Below, one piece after another: positions 48,417 to 59,894 of a DNA stretch of 64,000 bases; the first letter of the stretch is position 1, and each line of letters starts with the position of its first letter. A program made the translations under genes and the position numbers. The notes beneath the pieces are model-generated. The model made no database searches. It saw only the letters and a list, made by a program, of their open reading frames with translations, and was not told the origin of the DNA. This DNA is from Inia geoffrensis (Eukaryota > Chordata > Mammalia > Artiodactyla > Iniidae). The stretch is taken from contig CM070907.1 of the NCBI GenBank assembly GCA_036417435.1, positions 56,280,001 to 56,344,000 of the forward strand. The letters run 5' to 3'.

Positions 48417-49172
48417 GGGGAAAAAATGTCATGAAGAACCTAGGGGTAAGACAGGAATAAAGACACAGACCTACTAGAGAATGGACTTGAGGATATGGGG
48501 AGGGGGAAGGGTAAGCTGTGACAAAGCGGGAGAGAGGCATGGACACATATACACTACCAAATGTAAGGTAGATAGCTAGTGGGAAGCAGCCGCATAGCAC
48601 AGGGATATCAGCTTGGTGCTTTGTGACCACCTAGAGGGGTGGGATAGGGAGGGTGGGAGGGAGACTGCAAGAGGGAGGGGATATGGGAACATATGTATAT
48701 GTATAACTGATTCACTTTGTTATAAAGCAGAAACTAACACACCATTGTAAAGCAATTATACTCCAATAAAGATGTAAAAAAATAAATAAATAAAAATAAA
48801 AAATAAATGCTAATTTCTTTTGGAAACCCCCTTGTAGAAATAATGAAACACCCTCACAGAAATACTAAACTACTACTCAGAAATAACATTTAACCAGCTT
48901 TCTGGGCATCCCTTGGCCCAGTCAAGTCGATAAAATTAACCATTACAACCACCTTGCCAGCCATGTGAGTCATCTTGGAATTAGCTTTTCTAATTTGGTT
49001 GAGCCTTCAGATTGCTGCAGACCCAAATGACATCTTGACTGCAACCTTGTGAGAAACCCTGAACCAGAATTACCAAGCTAAGCCATTCCTAAACATCTCA
49101 CCCACAGAAACAGACAGAATAATAAATATTTACTGTTTTAATGCCTACATTTTAGATAAATAATACACTGGT

Positions 49173-49835
49173 CAAATGTATCTCTCTTTCGCTTGATATA
49201 GAACATTGGTCCTCACTCCTTTTTTCCCTCTGAACCTCCAGGATAAAACACACTCTTATTAGTAACACTGGCTCATGTTGGTAGTGATTCATTGGTAGAA
49301 GGGGTGGTGGGCAGAAAGGTAAATCAGAATTTCTTGAGTTTCCTCCTAGAAATGTAAATCAGAATTCCTTAAAATTCAGATACACTTCCTTGGGAGATAT
49401 AACCATTTTCCTCCCCATCCTCTGAGAATCAGTGGTAGAACATTAACATATAGCTGAAATACATAAGGCTTTTTCCTTAAAATCCACTTTTGCTATAGAT
49501 CTTTTCTGACGGTGTCAGTACATCCAGTGCAGGGCTTGCCTTTAAAACTGGACTTACTTGAGGGGAAAAAAAAAAAGGCTTCTATCCCTTTCAAGAGAAG
49601 AAAAAGAAAATGGACCTGTTACACAGTTATATTGGAAGAGAAGGTATCAAGGGAAATGCTATGTTTGTACAAACGTACTGCTGCTTGCTCATTGCATCTT
49701 CCTATCCAACAGCTTAAGGTCTACATTTTAGGGAAATACAGAAAAAAAAAAACACTTTTATTTACTTTGTGAGGACTCTCTGAGTATTTGAATTATTATG
49801 CCCTCAAGTATACATATATATTTTTCCCATTTTTA
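49173..49835. other. Intergenic, no feature seen
   Basis: Only A-runs at 49563-49577 and 49741-49752; the 86-codon frame at 49512-49772 has no recognised motif. Confidence 0.5.
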
Positions 49836-50890
49836 TTTTTCCTTCCACTTTTATTGAGATGTAATTGACATACAGCACTGTGTAAGTTTAAGGTCTACAG
49901 CATAATGATTCGACTTACATAACATAATGAAATGATTACCACAATAGGCTTAGTGTACATCCATCATCTCATACAGATACAACATTAAAGAAATAGACAA
50001 TTGTATTTCCTTGTGATGAGAACTCTTAGAATTTACTCTCATAACATCTTTCATATATAGCGTACAGCAGTGTTAATTATCTTTATCATGTTGTACATTA
50101 TCTCCCTAGTACTTCTTTATCTTATAACTCTAAGTTTGTATCGTTTGATTACCTTCATCTGAATCCCCTTCCCTGACGCCCTGGCTCTGGTAGCCACAAA
50201 TCTAATCTCCTTTTCTATGAGTTTGGTTGGTTGGTTTTGAAGTATAATTGACCTATAGCACTATGACAATTCCTGCTGTACAATATAGTCATTCAGTATT
50301 TCTATACATTTCAAAATGGTCACCATGATAAGTCTAGTTGTCATCTGTCACCATACAAAGATACTAAATAATTATTAACTATATTCCCCACACTGCACAT
50401 TTCATACCTGTGACTCATTTACTTTGTAACAATGTTTGTACCTCTTAATCTCCCTCACCTATTCCTCTGTTCTTCTCATGCCCTCTCTGGCAACCACTTG
50501 TTTGTTCTCTGTATATAGGACTATTTCTGTTTAGTTATGTTTATTCATTTGTTTGCTTTTTTTAGATTTCACATATAAGTGAAATCACATGGTATTTGTC
50601 CATCTCTGTCTGACTTATTTCACTTAGCATAATACCCTTCATGTCCAAACATATGGCAAGATTTCATTCTTTTTTATGGCTGAGTAATATTCCATTGTAC
50701 ATTTATACCATTTTCTTTGTCCATTCATTTGTCGATGGACACTTAGGTTGCTTCCTAAATATTGCTGCAATGAACATAGGGGTGCATATATCTTTTTGAA
50801 GTAGTGTTTTTGTTTTCTTTGCAAAAATACCCAGAAGTGGAATTGCTGAACTGAATGGTAGTTTTATTTTTCGGAAGTGTTTTTCCCTCT
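49836..50890 (-). repeat. Two tandem old L1 3' ends, antisense
   Basis: TTTTATTGAGATGTAATTGACATACAGCAC at 49852 and GAAGTATAATTGACCTATAGCACTATG at 50238 are both starts of an antisense L1 3' UTR. One old L1 3' end therefore lies beside or inside another. The second continues into the ORF2 end (TGGCTGAGTAATATTCCATT, CCCAGAAGTGGAATTGCTG). Confidence 0.75.
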
Positions 50891-51660
50891 GCAATTTTTT
50901 GTTACAGTTTGAGAAGGATAGGTGTCAATTCTTCTCTAAATGTTTGCTAGAATTCACCTGTGAAGCCATCTGGTCCCGGACTTTTGTTTGTTGGGAGTTT
51001 TTATTACTGATTCAATTTAATTACTGGTAATTGGTTTGTTCATATTTTCTCTTTCTTCCTGATTCAGTCTTGGGAGATTGTACATTTCTAGAAATTTGTC
51101 CATTTCTTCTAGGTTGTCCATTTTATTGGCATATAATTGTTCACAGTAATCTCTTATGATCCTTTGTATTTCTGTGGTTTCAGTTGTAACTTCCCTTTCA
51201 TTTCTGATTTTATTTGGGCCCTCTTTTTTTTCTTCATGAGTCTGGCTAAAGGTTTACCAATTTGTCCATTTCTTCAAAGAACCAGTTCTTGGTTTCACTG
51301 ATCTTTTCTATTGCTTTTTTAGCCTCTATTTATTTCTGCTCTGACCTTTATGATTCATTTCCTTTTACTAACTTTGGGTTTTGTTCTTTTTTCCTGTAGT
51401 TCCTTTAGGTATAAGGTTGTTTGAGATTTTTGTTGTTTCCTGAGGTAGGTCTGTATCATTATAAACTTCCCTCTTAGACCTGCTTTTACTGCATCACGGA
51501 GATTCTGAATCACTGTTTTCATTTTCATTTGTCTCTGGGTATTTTTTGATTTCCTCTTTGATTCCTTCATTGACCCACTGGTTGTGTACATATGGGCTTT
51601 ATTATCCATTATCAAATTTGCATTATCTCTCTCATTTATGACTGGGAACTGTGTTTCCCA
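50891..51660 (-). repeat. Old L1 ORF2 middle segment, antisense
   Basis: CACCTGTGAAGCCATCTGGTCC, TCTTCAAAGAACCAGTTCTTGG and TCCTTCATTGACCCACTGG are the complement of the region at and before the reverse-transcriptase start. It directly abuts the ORF2 end of the preceding segment, so about 2 kb of ORF2 is missing between them. Confidence 0.75.
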
Positions 51661-51699
51661 GAATCCTCTTCTATGTATGGTTCCGGATCAGAATTCCAA

Positions 51700-52070
51700 T
51701 GAGAGGAACTCATGAGATTTGGGGGGGGTAGGAGGTGGGTCAGATGGGTGAAGGTGGTCATAAGGTACACTTTCAGTTATAAGATCTGGAGATGAAATGT
51801 ACCCCATGCTGACTATAATTAAAAATGTTGTATTGTATATTTGAAAGTTGCTAAGAAAGCAGATCTTAAAAGTTCTCTTCAAAAAAAAAAGAAAAAAGTT
51901 CTCTTCATCAGAAACAAAATTTGCAACTATGTGTGGTGATGGATGCTAACTAAACTTATTGTGGTAAGTAATCATTTTGTAATATATACATATATCAAAG
52001 CATTATGTTGTATACCTAAAAATAATACACTGTTATATGTCAATTGTACTTCAGTAAAAAAAGATAATAA
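51700..52070 (+). repeat. Old L1 3' UTR, sense, with A-rich micro-insert
   Basis: TAAGGTACACTTTCAGTTATAAGATC...TTGAAAGTTGCTAAGAAAGCAGATCTTAAAAG...ATATGTCAATTGTACTTCAG follows an old L1 3' UTR. It is interrupted at about 51881-51894 by an A-rich insert between two AAAGTTCTCTTC copies. Nothing recognised follows until 52640. Confidence 0.7.
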
Positions 52071-52639
52071 GAAAACAAAGCCAATTTAATCCATAATGTA
52101 GCTAAAATGTAATACACTGGCAATAGAAACTATTCTTAAAAACCAAAACAAAACAAAAAAGAAATCCAAGTTAAAATTTGCTCTTTAGGAAACTAGCAGA
52201 CCCTCAGAGGACTGCTCATTATATATACTTCTCCCACCTGAAGCAGAAAGAGAAAATGAATTGCAGTAAATGAACTTTCATTCCACCCAGAGGCTGGAAG
52301 CTGAAAGCAATATAATCTAAGTCTGAGAACAGTCTGGTTCTCACTTTTTTATTTATTGAGAATTTAGGGAAGGGAGACTTTGTAAAGACAGTAAAAGATT
52401 TTTTTCTGGACAGCCTCCTATAGAAAAGCCAATGCTCTCTAAAAGAGCCTACTAGTAGAATGTTAATATGACATTGAGCTACTAATAAATATAGCCCAGG
52501 AAGAGTCAGTTTTATAGTCCCTACCAGAGTGCTATCCTAAACTCACGCTCTTCCCCTTTGGAAAGTCACTATTGAAATAGATAAATAAGTAGATTCACAC
52601 AGAGGAAATAAAATGTTTCATAATAACAATGTTAATATC

Positions 52640-52790
52640 AATAATTACCATTCACCACGTTAAAGGCTTTAGATGTATTATCTCATTTAATCCTCTCAAC
52701 AACTCTAATCATGTACTATTTTAAAAATATTATTGCCAGGCACTCTTATAAGTGCTGAGGATACAACAGTGAACAAACTAGACAAACTAG
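52640..52790 (-). repeat. MIR-like and other ancient repeat fragments
   Basis: GTATTATCTCATTTAATCCTCTCAACAACTC is antisense MIR, and TGCCAGGCACTCTTATAAGTGCTGAGGATACAACAG is another ancient mammalian repeat. Both are short. Confidence 0.55.
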
Positions 52791-52792
52791 TT

Positions 52793-52836
52793 TAGGCAGG
52801 TGGATTCTTAACCGCTGCACCACCAGAGAAGTCCCT
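52793..52836 (-). repeat. SINE head fragment
   Basis: GGCAGGTGGATTCTTAACCGCTGCACCACCAGAGAAGTCCC is the complement of the first 40 bases of a CHR-type SINE; body and tail are missing. Confidence 0.75.
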
Positions 52837-53093
52837 GTTTATTTGTTCTGGCAATCCTTTAAACTATAAATGACCATTCTTAGCTTTCAGGAATTACACA
52901 AACAGGCTGGGGCTAGGTTTAGCCTGCTGGCCATAGTTTTCCAACCCTTGCAAAGGCAGGAAATATGGAAATATGGGGGTGAGAGGAACAAATTAAAAAC
53001 TACCATGAGGAAGAAACAAGCCCAGTCCAGAATTTAGAAGATTCTATAGGACAAACGAACTAGTTTATTCAACAATTAAAAATGGTGAGGGGA

Positions 53094-53178
53094 CCTTTCC
53101 CCTTTGGTAACCATAAATTTGTTTTCTATGTCTGTGAGTCTGCTTCTGTTTTGCAAATAAATTCATTTGTATCATTAA
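53094..53178 (-). mobile_element. Tiny inverted L1 3' UTR fragment with A-tail and target duplication
   Basis: The 80-base insert (CCCTTTGGTAACCATAAATTTG...GCAAATAAATTCATTTGTATCATT) is the antisense of an L1 3' UTR, yet an A-run stands at its right end. AAAATGGTGAGGGG is repeated on both sides (about 53079-53093, 53179-53195). Confidence 0.75.
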
Positions 53179-53324
53179 AAAAAATGGTGAGGGGAAATTA
53201 TAGATTTAAGAGTTAAGAAAAATGAAGAGATATATCACCCAAATGCAATGTGTAGGTCCTTATTTGGATCCTGATTTAAACAAATCAGTTGGAAAAAGAC
53301 CATTTATCTATATCTGTAGATGAT

Positions 53325-53368
53325 ATGGAGAGAGAGACAGAGACAGACAGAAACAGAGAGAGAGGGAA
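53325..53368 (+). repeat. (GA)n-rich imperfect microsatellite
   Basis: GGAGAGAGAGACAGAGACAG and the following GAGAGAGAGGG units; purine-rich, imperfect. Confidence 0.85.
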
Positions 53369-53369
53369 A

Positions 53370-54225
53370 TTTCACCAGGCACAGGGTATTATTTTCTGAA
53401 AGTGTTTGTGTAAGATTGGTATTATTTATTCTTTAAATGTTTAACAGAATTCACTAGTGTAGCCATGTAGGCCTAGAGCTCTTCTCATGAGTAGGTTTTA
53501 AAGTACAAATTTAGTATCCTTAATAAATATTTCTTTTTTGTATCAGTTTTTTAAGTTGCATTTTAAAAGAAATTTGTCTCTCCAGTTTTGGAGGCAGCAG
53601 GCTGCCTTGTGACTTCAATTCTCTGATGGATCTAAGAAGAGTTGTTTTCAGTTTTTTCAGCTTTTTACCTTGTTGTGAGGACAGGAGTGACGACTTCGAA
53701 AACCTGACATGCTGGATTGGAAACCAGGAGGGAAAGATCTAAAAGAGAGGAAAAATTGATGCAGGAAAGAGAGAAGAGAAAGAAGAGAATGCCTGGAGTG
53801 CTGTGGTTGAGCAGGAGAGAGGGGCTGGGATGGACTGTACCAGTGGAGGGCTAGGCTTAGCTAAGAATGTTACGAGTAGTTTATCTGCATTAACAGGAGA
53901 AGGTAGAGTACATGGGCACACACGCAGGTTGGTGGGTATATGTGGTCATGGAAGGTTCTGGAAGTCCTCTTTAATTTGCTTCTACTTCATGAGGAAATAG
54001 GAGGCAAGGTCTTCTGCTGGGGGGTGGGGAGAGGGAGAGGAAGAAAGAGATATGAAGTAGTATCAGAGTTCTGAAAAGAGATAAAAGACTATGAAATAAC
54101 CATTTAGGAAAGTGGGTAGACTGGAGAAAGATGGTTTGATGGCCAGAGAGAATTAGGGCCCACTTGAGAATCTCAGTCAAAATTTTGAAGTGATGCCCCT
54201 AGTCTCAGGAAACAACATGATAAGT
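53370..54225. other. Intergenic, no feature seen
   Basis: A purine-rich stretch (53750-54060) yields short open frames on both strands without motifs. Confidence 0.5.
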
Positions 54226-55960
54226 CCATTATAATAAAATCTGCTAGTATGTCTCATGTCCATTTTCCTTTTTTTGATAACAGAAGCCCAGAATTACATC
54301 TGGGTACGTGGCTCCCCATAATAAAGACATTTCCTAGCTTCCCTTGAAGGTAGGCATAGCCATGTAATTAGGTAACTAAATTCTGGAAAACAGAATATAA
54401 CAGAAGTGGTGTGTACAAGTTTTGGAAAGAATCATTGAAGGGAGGGTTTATCACCTAAGCGTTAAGGATTGGGGAAGATAAGGATGATTGAAAGAGAGAA
54501 GAGAAATTATGAGAAAGTTACCTAGGAAAGTGGAAGGGTGAATGCACTAGGGAACTATGTTATGATTGTTACAGAGCTTTAGGGAGTTCTCTTGTAGGTT
54601 AGTGGCTATGACATCTTATCTTACACATGAAAATGCCTACCCTTAGAGGGACTGAGACTTACTCCCCAAATCTCACAGTGATTAGGTGGTGGTGCCTCTA
54701 ACCATCAGTCCACTGTACTTTCTTGGCACATCTCCCTGTTTTTGACATAGACACTTGAAGCTGTTGCCTGTCTGGAAAGCAGACGGCGTGTCCACTCATC
54801 AGTAAGGAAGAAGACGTGATCCCTGAATGTGGAGCCTCACAGCAAAGCTGCAGCCACTACTGCAGGCCAGGCCAATGCTGTGATGCAATTAGCAACTATC
54901 CTAGAGCACCTGCTATATGCCTGCTAAAGTGCTTGGAACTAGATATACAAAACGGAAAGGAGGGCAGCTAATACTCCTGTGTAGGTTTCTTGTGTGCCTG
55001 TCGTGTGCTAGAGCATAAACATGCATTAGAAATTATTTTTTGAGCGTCTACTACGTACTGAGCCAGGCACTGTCCTAGGTTTTGAGGGATACAATAGTGA
55101 GCGCTTCTGGAAACTCATTCTGCCGGATCCTATCCCCCACCTCTGTTTTGATTCACTAAATGGTCCTTTCTCTCCTGGGATCGTGAGTCCTGTGCAAAGT
55201 GTGGAACAGAAGGAAGAAAGTCATTTTTTCCAGTGCTGTACTCTGATAGATGAATAGCCCCTTGTCCTGGTTCCTGTCTAGTTTCCAAGCCTGGTTCTCC
55301 AGCCTTCCTGTGGATTTTGAAAGTGCCAAGATTATTTCAATAAATCTACTATTTTTTCTTTAAATATTTTAAAAATTTTGAAATTACTTTAAATTAATAG
55401 AGTGACAAGAACAGTTCAAATAACTCCATACCCTTTACCTGGATTCATTAATTGCTAATACGTTACCATATTTACTTTACTGAACTCTGTTTTACAAATA
55501 TATTATATACATGATATATAATTTTTCCTGGGCCATTTCAGAGTTGCAGACATCCTGCTTCTTTACCTCCAAATCCTACATTATTTACTTCCTAAGAACA
55601 AGCATCTTTTCTTATACTACCACAATATAATGATCAAATTCAGAAAATATAGGAATAAGTAATGCTATTTTATAATATACAATCCGTTTTTCAGGTTATA
55701 CTAGCTGTCCCAATAATATCATTTCTGTCAATTTCCCTCTCTGACCTAGGATCCAATCCCAGATTGCACATTGCATTTGGTTGTCATGTATTGATACTTT
55801 TTCCTCAAATTAGCCAGAGCTTACCTCTGTTGCTTAAAACTAAAGAATCTTAATGATACAGCTTCTTTCTGTGCACAACCAAAGAACCTCTATGATATAG
55901 TAAATTTTATCATTTAATGTTAATCAACTCTTCCAGGTAGGTATTAAAATCCCTGTTTTA
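54226..55960. other. Intergenic with weak ancient repeat traces
   Basis: 54290-54420 (CCTAGCTTCCCTTGAAGGTAGG, AGCCATGTAATTAGG) resembles an ancient MER-type repeat. 55030-55100 (AGCGTCTACTACGTACTGAG) resembles a MIR-age repeat. 55370-55860 looks like old L1 3' sequence. None is certain. Confidence 0.4.
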
Positions 55961-55967
55961 TAGAAAC

Positions 55968-56250
55968 AGACCCACAGACATAGAAAACAAACTTACAGTT
56001 ACCAAAGGGGAAAGGGGGAGGAGGGATAAATTAGGAGTTTGGGATTAACATAAACACACAACTATATATAAAACAGATAACCAACAAGGACCTACTGTAT
56101 AGCACAGGGAAGTATGCTCAATATTTTGTAATAACCTATAAGGGAAAAGAATCTGAAAAAGAATATATATATATAACTGAATCGCTTTGCTGTACACCTG
56201 AAACTAACCCAACATTGTAAATCAACTATAGTTCAATTTTTTAAAAAAAA
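55968..56250 (+). repeat. L1 3' UTR, 5'-truncated, with target duplication
   Basis: AACAGACCCACAGACATAGA...GATAACCAACAAGGACCTAC...CAACTATAGTTCAATTTTTT ends in an A-run. AAAATC(C/T)CTGTTTT is repeated on both sides (55947-55959, 56247-56260). It is the same 3' UTR type as 5556-5774. Confidence 0.85.
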
Positions 56251-56264
56251 TCTCTGTTTTTCAG

Positions 56265-58009
56265 ATTAGTATCATGAGGCTCGGAGAAGTTAAGAAACTT
56301 GCCCATGATAACACAGAAAGTTCTAGAGCCAGGATTTAGATCCAAATCTTTTCTTACTCCCAAGCCCCTGCTTATTCCATTGCAGGCCTGGCAAATATTA
56401 ATAAACTACAACCCCTGCACAGTGTTACACGCTAGTGTGGGAGAGACAGATAAACAAAGAACTAGAATAGATTGGCAGTAAATCCCAACCACAGAAGTAT
56501 ATACAAGGTGTAGATGGAATAGTCAGTGAACTTATTTTCAAGTATGACAAGAGATATGGTCAGGGCTTCAACAGCAATAGCAGAAAATAAAATAAGTTTT
56601 CTTTCTTGATGCCAACTGGGTATTTATAGACAGTCTGTCTACTGTCCAAAGCATGATTAATATCAGTGCTGATAGGCTAACGTCCAACATATGTTCATAC
56701 GTCAACTATGTTTAGTTGGCTAACATTGTTAACTTTGACATCTGCTCACGAAATATTACCTCTTAAATGTTAGGGACCCAAGTAGTTCCTACATCATTTC
56801 AATTCTTAGCTGTGGCTATTTTGATGAGTGGTGACATTATCCGGTTCTGACATTTAGCTGCAACATATTGCAGTGATCCTAATCTGTAAGCTTGCTTAAA
56901 ATCTGCCCTGTTTAGTGTGATAGTTATAAAATATTGACATTTTTATAAAAGGAGTTCCGAAGGTAAAAGGGTGTGATCTCTTCAAGAAATCTAGAGCCCT
57001 TTCTCTTTTCTTTTTGGAAAAAAGTCAAATGTAAGCATTAGGCAAGAGGACAACCAGAGCTACAAAATCAGAGCAAATAGCATCTCTCATTTCGTGGCTT
57101 CAGTTCCGAATCTGGTGACAAAGAGAAAATATGCAAAGGTCAGGAGCTCAGATGGCATTCAGGGAGCTGAGGCTTGGGACAATTGAGTATTCTCAAAGTA
57201 ACAGGAAGGTGCTAGCAAATCAGTGGACCCCTGTGCTCAGTCAGGGGGCTGAGAATTTGCTGGGGATCCCAAGAGGGACCTGGGCAGTCTGTGAAGGAGA
57301 AGAACTGGAGAAGCACGCAGTGATAATGTATGTTACCGATAAGAGTATTTAATTTGTATTTAGCAGAGAGATTTTCTTTTAATACTTAACTTTCATGTTA
57401 AGTTGTTCATAAGTAACTTGCATAAGTAGGTGCTCAGGTAACATTGGACTGGATTAAGCTAAAAGTGGGTCAGACTATTCTACACAGAAAGATTTATGTT
57501 ATTGGGGCTCTTGGGATGCATGCATCCTCAGCCTAGGCTATCCCAAACAAGGATGCCTTGTGACCTTCTACCAGCAGCCTAAAGCCTTGGTTTAGGGGTT
57601 GACTGATTTAATAAACATGTACTGAATAGTTATGGTGGATCAGACCTTGTCTTAGGTTCTGGGGACACAAACAAAGACATCTTTGTCCCTACATTCAAGG
57701 AGCTTATTGACGAGGGAACCCACAATGATGACTGCCAGCTGTCTATTCTGTCACTCCTCCTCTCAGTTCATCTGTGGAAGTTCCAAAATCTGAGAGCACA
57801 GAACATAAGCATCAGAGTAAACCGAGATCATTTTCTTCATCCCCCTGCTTCTGGCAGGATCACTCCAAATTCAACCTAAACAATAAAGAGGCATATACTC
57901 CTTTTTAAAGCTCTCATAAGGTAACAATGAATTTACTGTGTGATCTAGTCTAGGGTGTCACAACGTACTGTGTGGAATTCCTTCCACAGAACAATGATAT
58001 TGATGCAAT
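56265..58009. other. Intergenic with MIR-like trace
   Basis: 56262-56345 (TTTTCAGATTAGTATCATGAGGCTCGG...GAGCCAGGATTTAGATCC) is an antisense MIR remnant. 57605-57710 is an ancient repeat (AATAAACATGTACTGAATAG...CAAGGAGCTTATTGACG). No gene is seen; the 73-codon frame at 57131 has no motif. Confidence 0.5.
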
Positions 58010-58480
58010 GGTAACAGCAACCACTATTTATCGTGCATGTGGTATGTACCTGTTCCTGTCTAAGATACTCTATGCATTTTTAAAATGCGTATTAATTGTA
58101 TTTATTTTTGAAGTTATAAGAAAATATATGATGTATAATTGATGACTAAATATCCAAGACTTTTGAATAAAATGTTTACAAATATGCCATATTTTACTTT
58201 TCAAAAAATACATTTTAGATAATTTGATTAATGACATTTCTGACTTATTTGAAACTTACAAAATGGCGCTGAATATAACACATACTCTATGCATTTTACC
58301 TCAGTTCAAACTCATAACAATTCTGTGAGGTAAGAACATTGTTCCTAATTTATATTTGAGAAGACTGAGGATCAAGAAGTTAAGTGGCTTGCCCAAGGTC
58401 ACGAATCTAATAGGTGGCAGAACTGGCTTTCAATCTCAGGGTAGTCTGACTCCAGAATGCACTAAACCGCAGTATTCTTC
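58010..58480 (-). repeat. MIR SINE, antisense, split by a 201-bp insert
   Basis: The left part (CACTATTTATCGTGCATGTG) and right part (CATAACAATTCTGTGAGGTAAG, CTTGCCCAAGGTCACGAATC, GTAGTCTGACTCCAGAATGC) are one antisense MIR. The insert lies at 58081-58281. Confidence 0.85.
58081..58281. mobile_element. Unidentified 201-bp insert with 16-bp duplication
   Basis: AT-rich sequence bracketed by perfect copies of ATACTCTATGCATTTT (58065-58080, 58282-58297). It has no poly-A tail and no inverted ends that I can see, and I do not recognise the sequence. Confidence 0.75.
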
Positions 58481-58849
58481 CTCCTTACCTGTGGGAGATG
58501 TGCTCCCTGACTATCGTATTAAAAGCATGTGAACTGGAGCTCTGAAGGTGGATGCCAGGGCTGGGCAGTGTGGGTGGGCATGGCCTAGGAAGGAGGGAGG
58601 CTAACTTCAGATCCAAGAGACTCGAATGGGATACACACATATTATCCCCATCACAGCCCCATTATACCTACAGGGCTGTAAGCTGATTTCTGTGACACTG
58701 AGATAACTCAGGCTTTTTGTAGAATTTCTCTATCTAAATTGTTTGAGGGTGTCCCTGAGCTCAAGTGTTACTTCAACAATAGTAAACATTCACTGGAGGG
58801 CCCCCTGTGGGGCAGCTCCAAAACTGGCAAGAGAAACACAGGCCTTGGT

Positions 58850-59010
58850 TAATTTACACAAAGTGGTTAAGAGCATGGACTACAGAGTCAAACTGACTTC
58901 AAATCCTGACAGTGCTACTTACTAGCTGTATGATCCTGGGCAAGTTACTTAACCTCTCGGCGCTTCAAATTCCTTAACCATGAAAAAGGAATAACAGCTT
59001 TCAGTCAGAG
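58850..59010 (+). repeat. MIR SINE
   Basis: GTGGTTAAGAGCATGGACTACAGAGTCAAACTGACTTCAAATCCTG...CTGGGCAAGTTACTTAACCTCTC is a well-preserved sense MIR core. Confidence 0.9.
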
Positions 59011-59584
59011 CAGAACAAGGATGGCATAGATTTTTTAAAAAAAGTTAAACAGCTTCACTGAGTTGACAAACGATAAATAATATATAAAGTATACAATTTG
59101 ACAAGTTTCAACATAATATGCCTGTGTGTGAATTTTTTGGAATTTATCAGGCTTGATGTTCTCTGGGCTTCCTGGACCTGTGGTATGGTGTCTGTCATTA
59201 CTTTTGGAAAATTCTCAGCCATTAATTACTTCAATCATTTCTTCTGTTCCTTCCTTTCTTTCTTCTCCTTCTGGTGTTCCACTGCACATATTGTTATACC
59301 TTTCGTAATTGTCCCACAGTTCTCGGATATTCCATTCCATTTTTTCATTTTTTTTCTCTCTGCTTTTCAGTTTGGGAAGTTTCTGTTGACACATTTTTTA
59401 AACTTTACTTAGCTGTGTCCAGTTTGCTGATGCGTGGTCCATCAAAGGCATCTTCATTTCTGTTATATTGTTTGTGATTTCTAAAATTCCCTTTTGATTC
59501 TTTCTTAGAGTTCCCATTTCTCTGTTGATATTACCCCTCTATTTTACATGTTGTTCACATTGTCATTAGATGCCTTAACATACC
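59011..59584. other. Intergenic, probably old L1 antisense
   Basis: 59040-59560 (CAGCTTCACTGAGTTGACAAAC, TTCTCGGATATTCCATTCCA, GTGATTTCTAAAATTCCC) resembles old L1 or related 5' UTR sequence, without certainty. The 104-codon frame at 59098 is T-rich and lacks a motif. Confidence 0.35.
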
Positions 59585-59894
59585 AATCATAGTTAGTTAA
59601 TTTTTAATTTTTTAAATTGGCATATAGTTGATGTATAAGTTACAGGTGTACAATATAGTGATCCACAATTTTTAAAGGTTATACTCCATTTATAGTTATT
59701 ATAACATATTTGCTATATTTCCCATGTTGTACAATATATCCTAGTAGCTTATTTTATACCTAATAGTTTGTACCTCTTAATCCCCTACCCCTATGTTGTC
59801 CCTCCCCACTTACCTCTTCCCACTGGTAACCACTAGTTTGTTCTCTGTATCTGTGAGTCTGCTTTTTTGTTATATTCACTAGTTTGTAGTATTT

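Larger units (their letters stand above)
45970..48805 (+). mobile_element. Young L1, 5'-truncated inside ORF2, with poly-A-like tail
   Basis: The homology begins in the reverse-transcriptase region (GGCCAATATCACTGATGAAC) and runs through ORF2 to its stop (48414-48416) and a 3' UTR ending CTCCAATAAAGATGTAAAAA with an AAATA tail. The duplication AAATGCTAAT is present on both sides (about 45956-45966, 48804-48815). The insertion is standard target-primed retrotransposition, truncated at the 5' side. A SINE interrupts it. Confidence 0.93.
45565..48945 (+). repeat. Second-level old repeat of the nest
   Basis: The left part 45565-45970 (GGCTGAGAAGTCCCACCATC, GTCTGAAGGTCTGAGAACCA, CCCACACTGGGGAGGGGCAT, CCAATTTAAATGCTAATC) and the right part 48806-48945 (ACACCCTCACAGAAATACTA, CTTGGCCCAGTCAAGTC, AAATTAACCATTACA) belong to one mammalian repeat. 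The L1 split it at TAAATGCTAAT. Family name uncertain. Confidence 0.7.
45250..49172 (+). repeat. Outermost old repeat of a four-level nest
   Basis: The left half 45250-45564 (TAGCCAGCCTCTAAGATGAC, AGGATAAGTCATAAAAGACC, TGGTGAGGAACTAAGGCAT) and the right half 48946-49172 (CACCTTGCCAGCCATGTGAG, GACATCTTGACTGCAACCTT, CAGAATAATAAATATTTACTG) are consecutive parts of one ancient mammalian repeat. The family name is uncertain; it may be an LTR. They are now 3.4 kb apart. Confidence 0.7.

Noticed and set aside
48490..48680. G-rich stretch as a possible quadruplex regulator
   Set aside because: It is the ordinary 3' UTR of the L1, and the same sequence recurs at 61780-61960 and 63920-63980.
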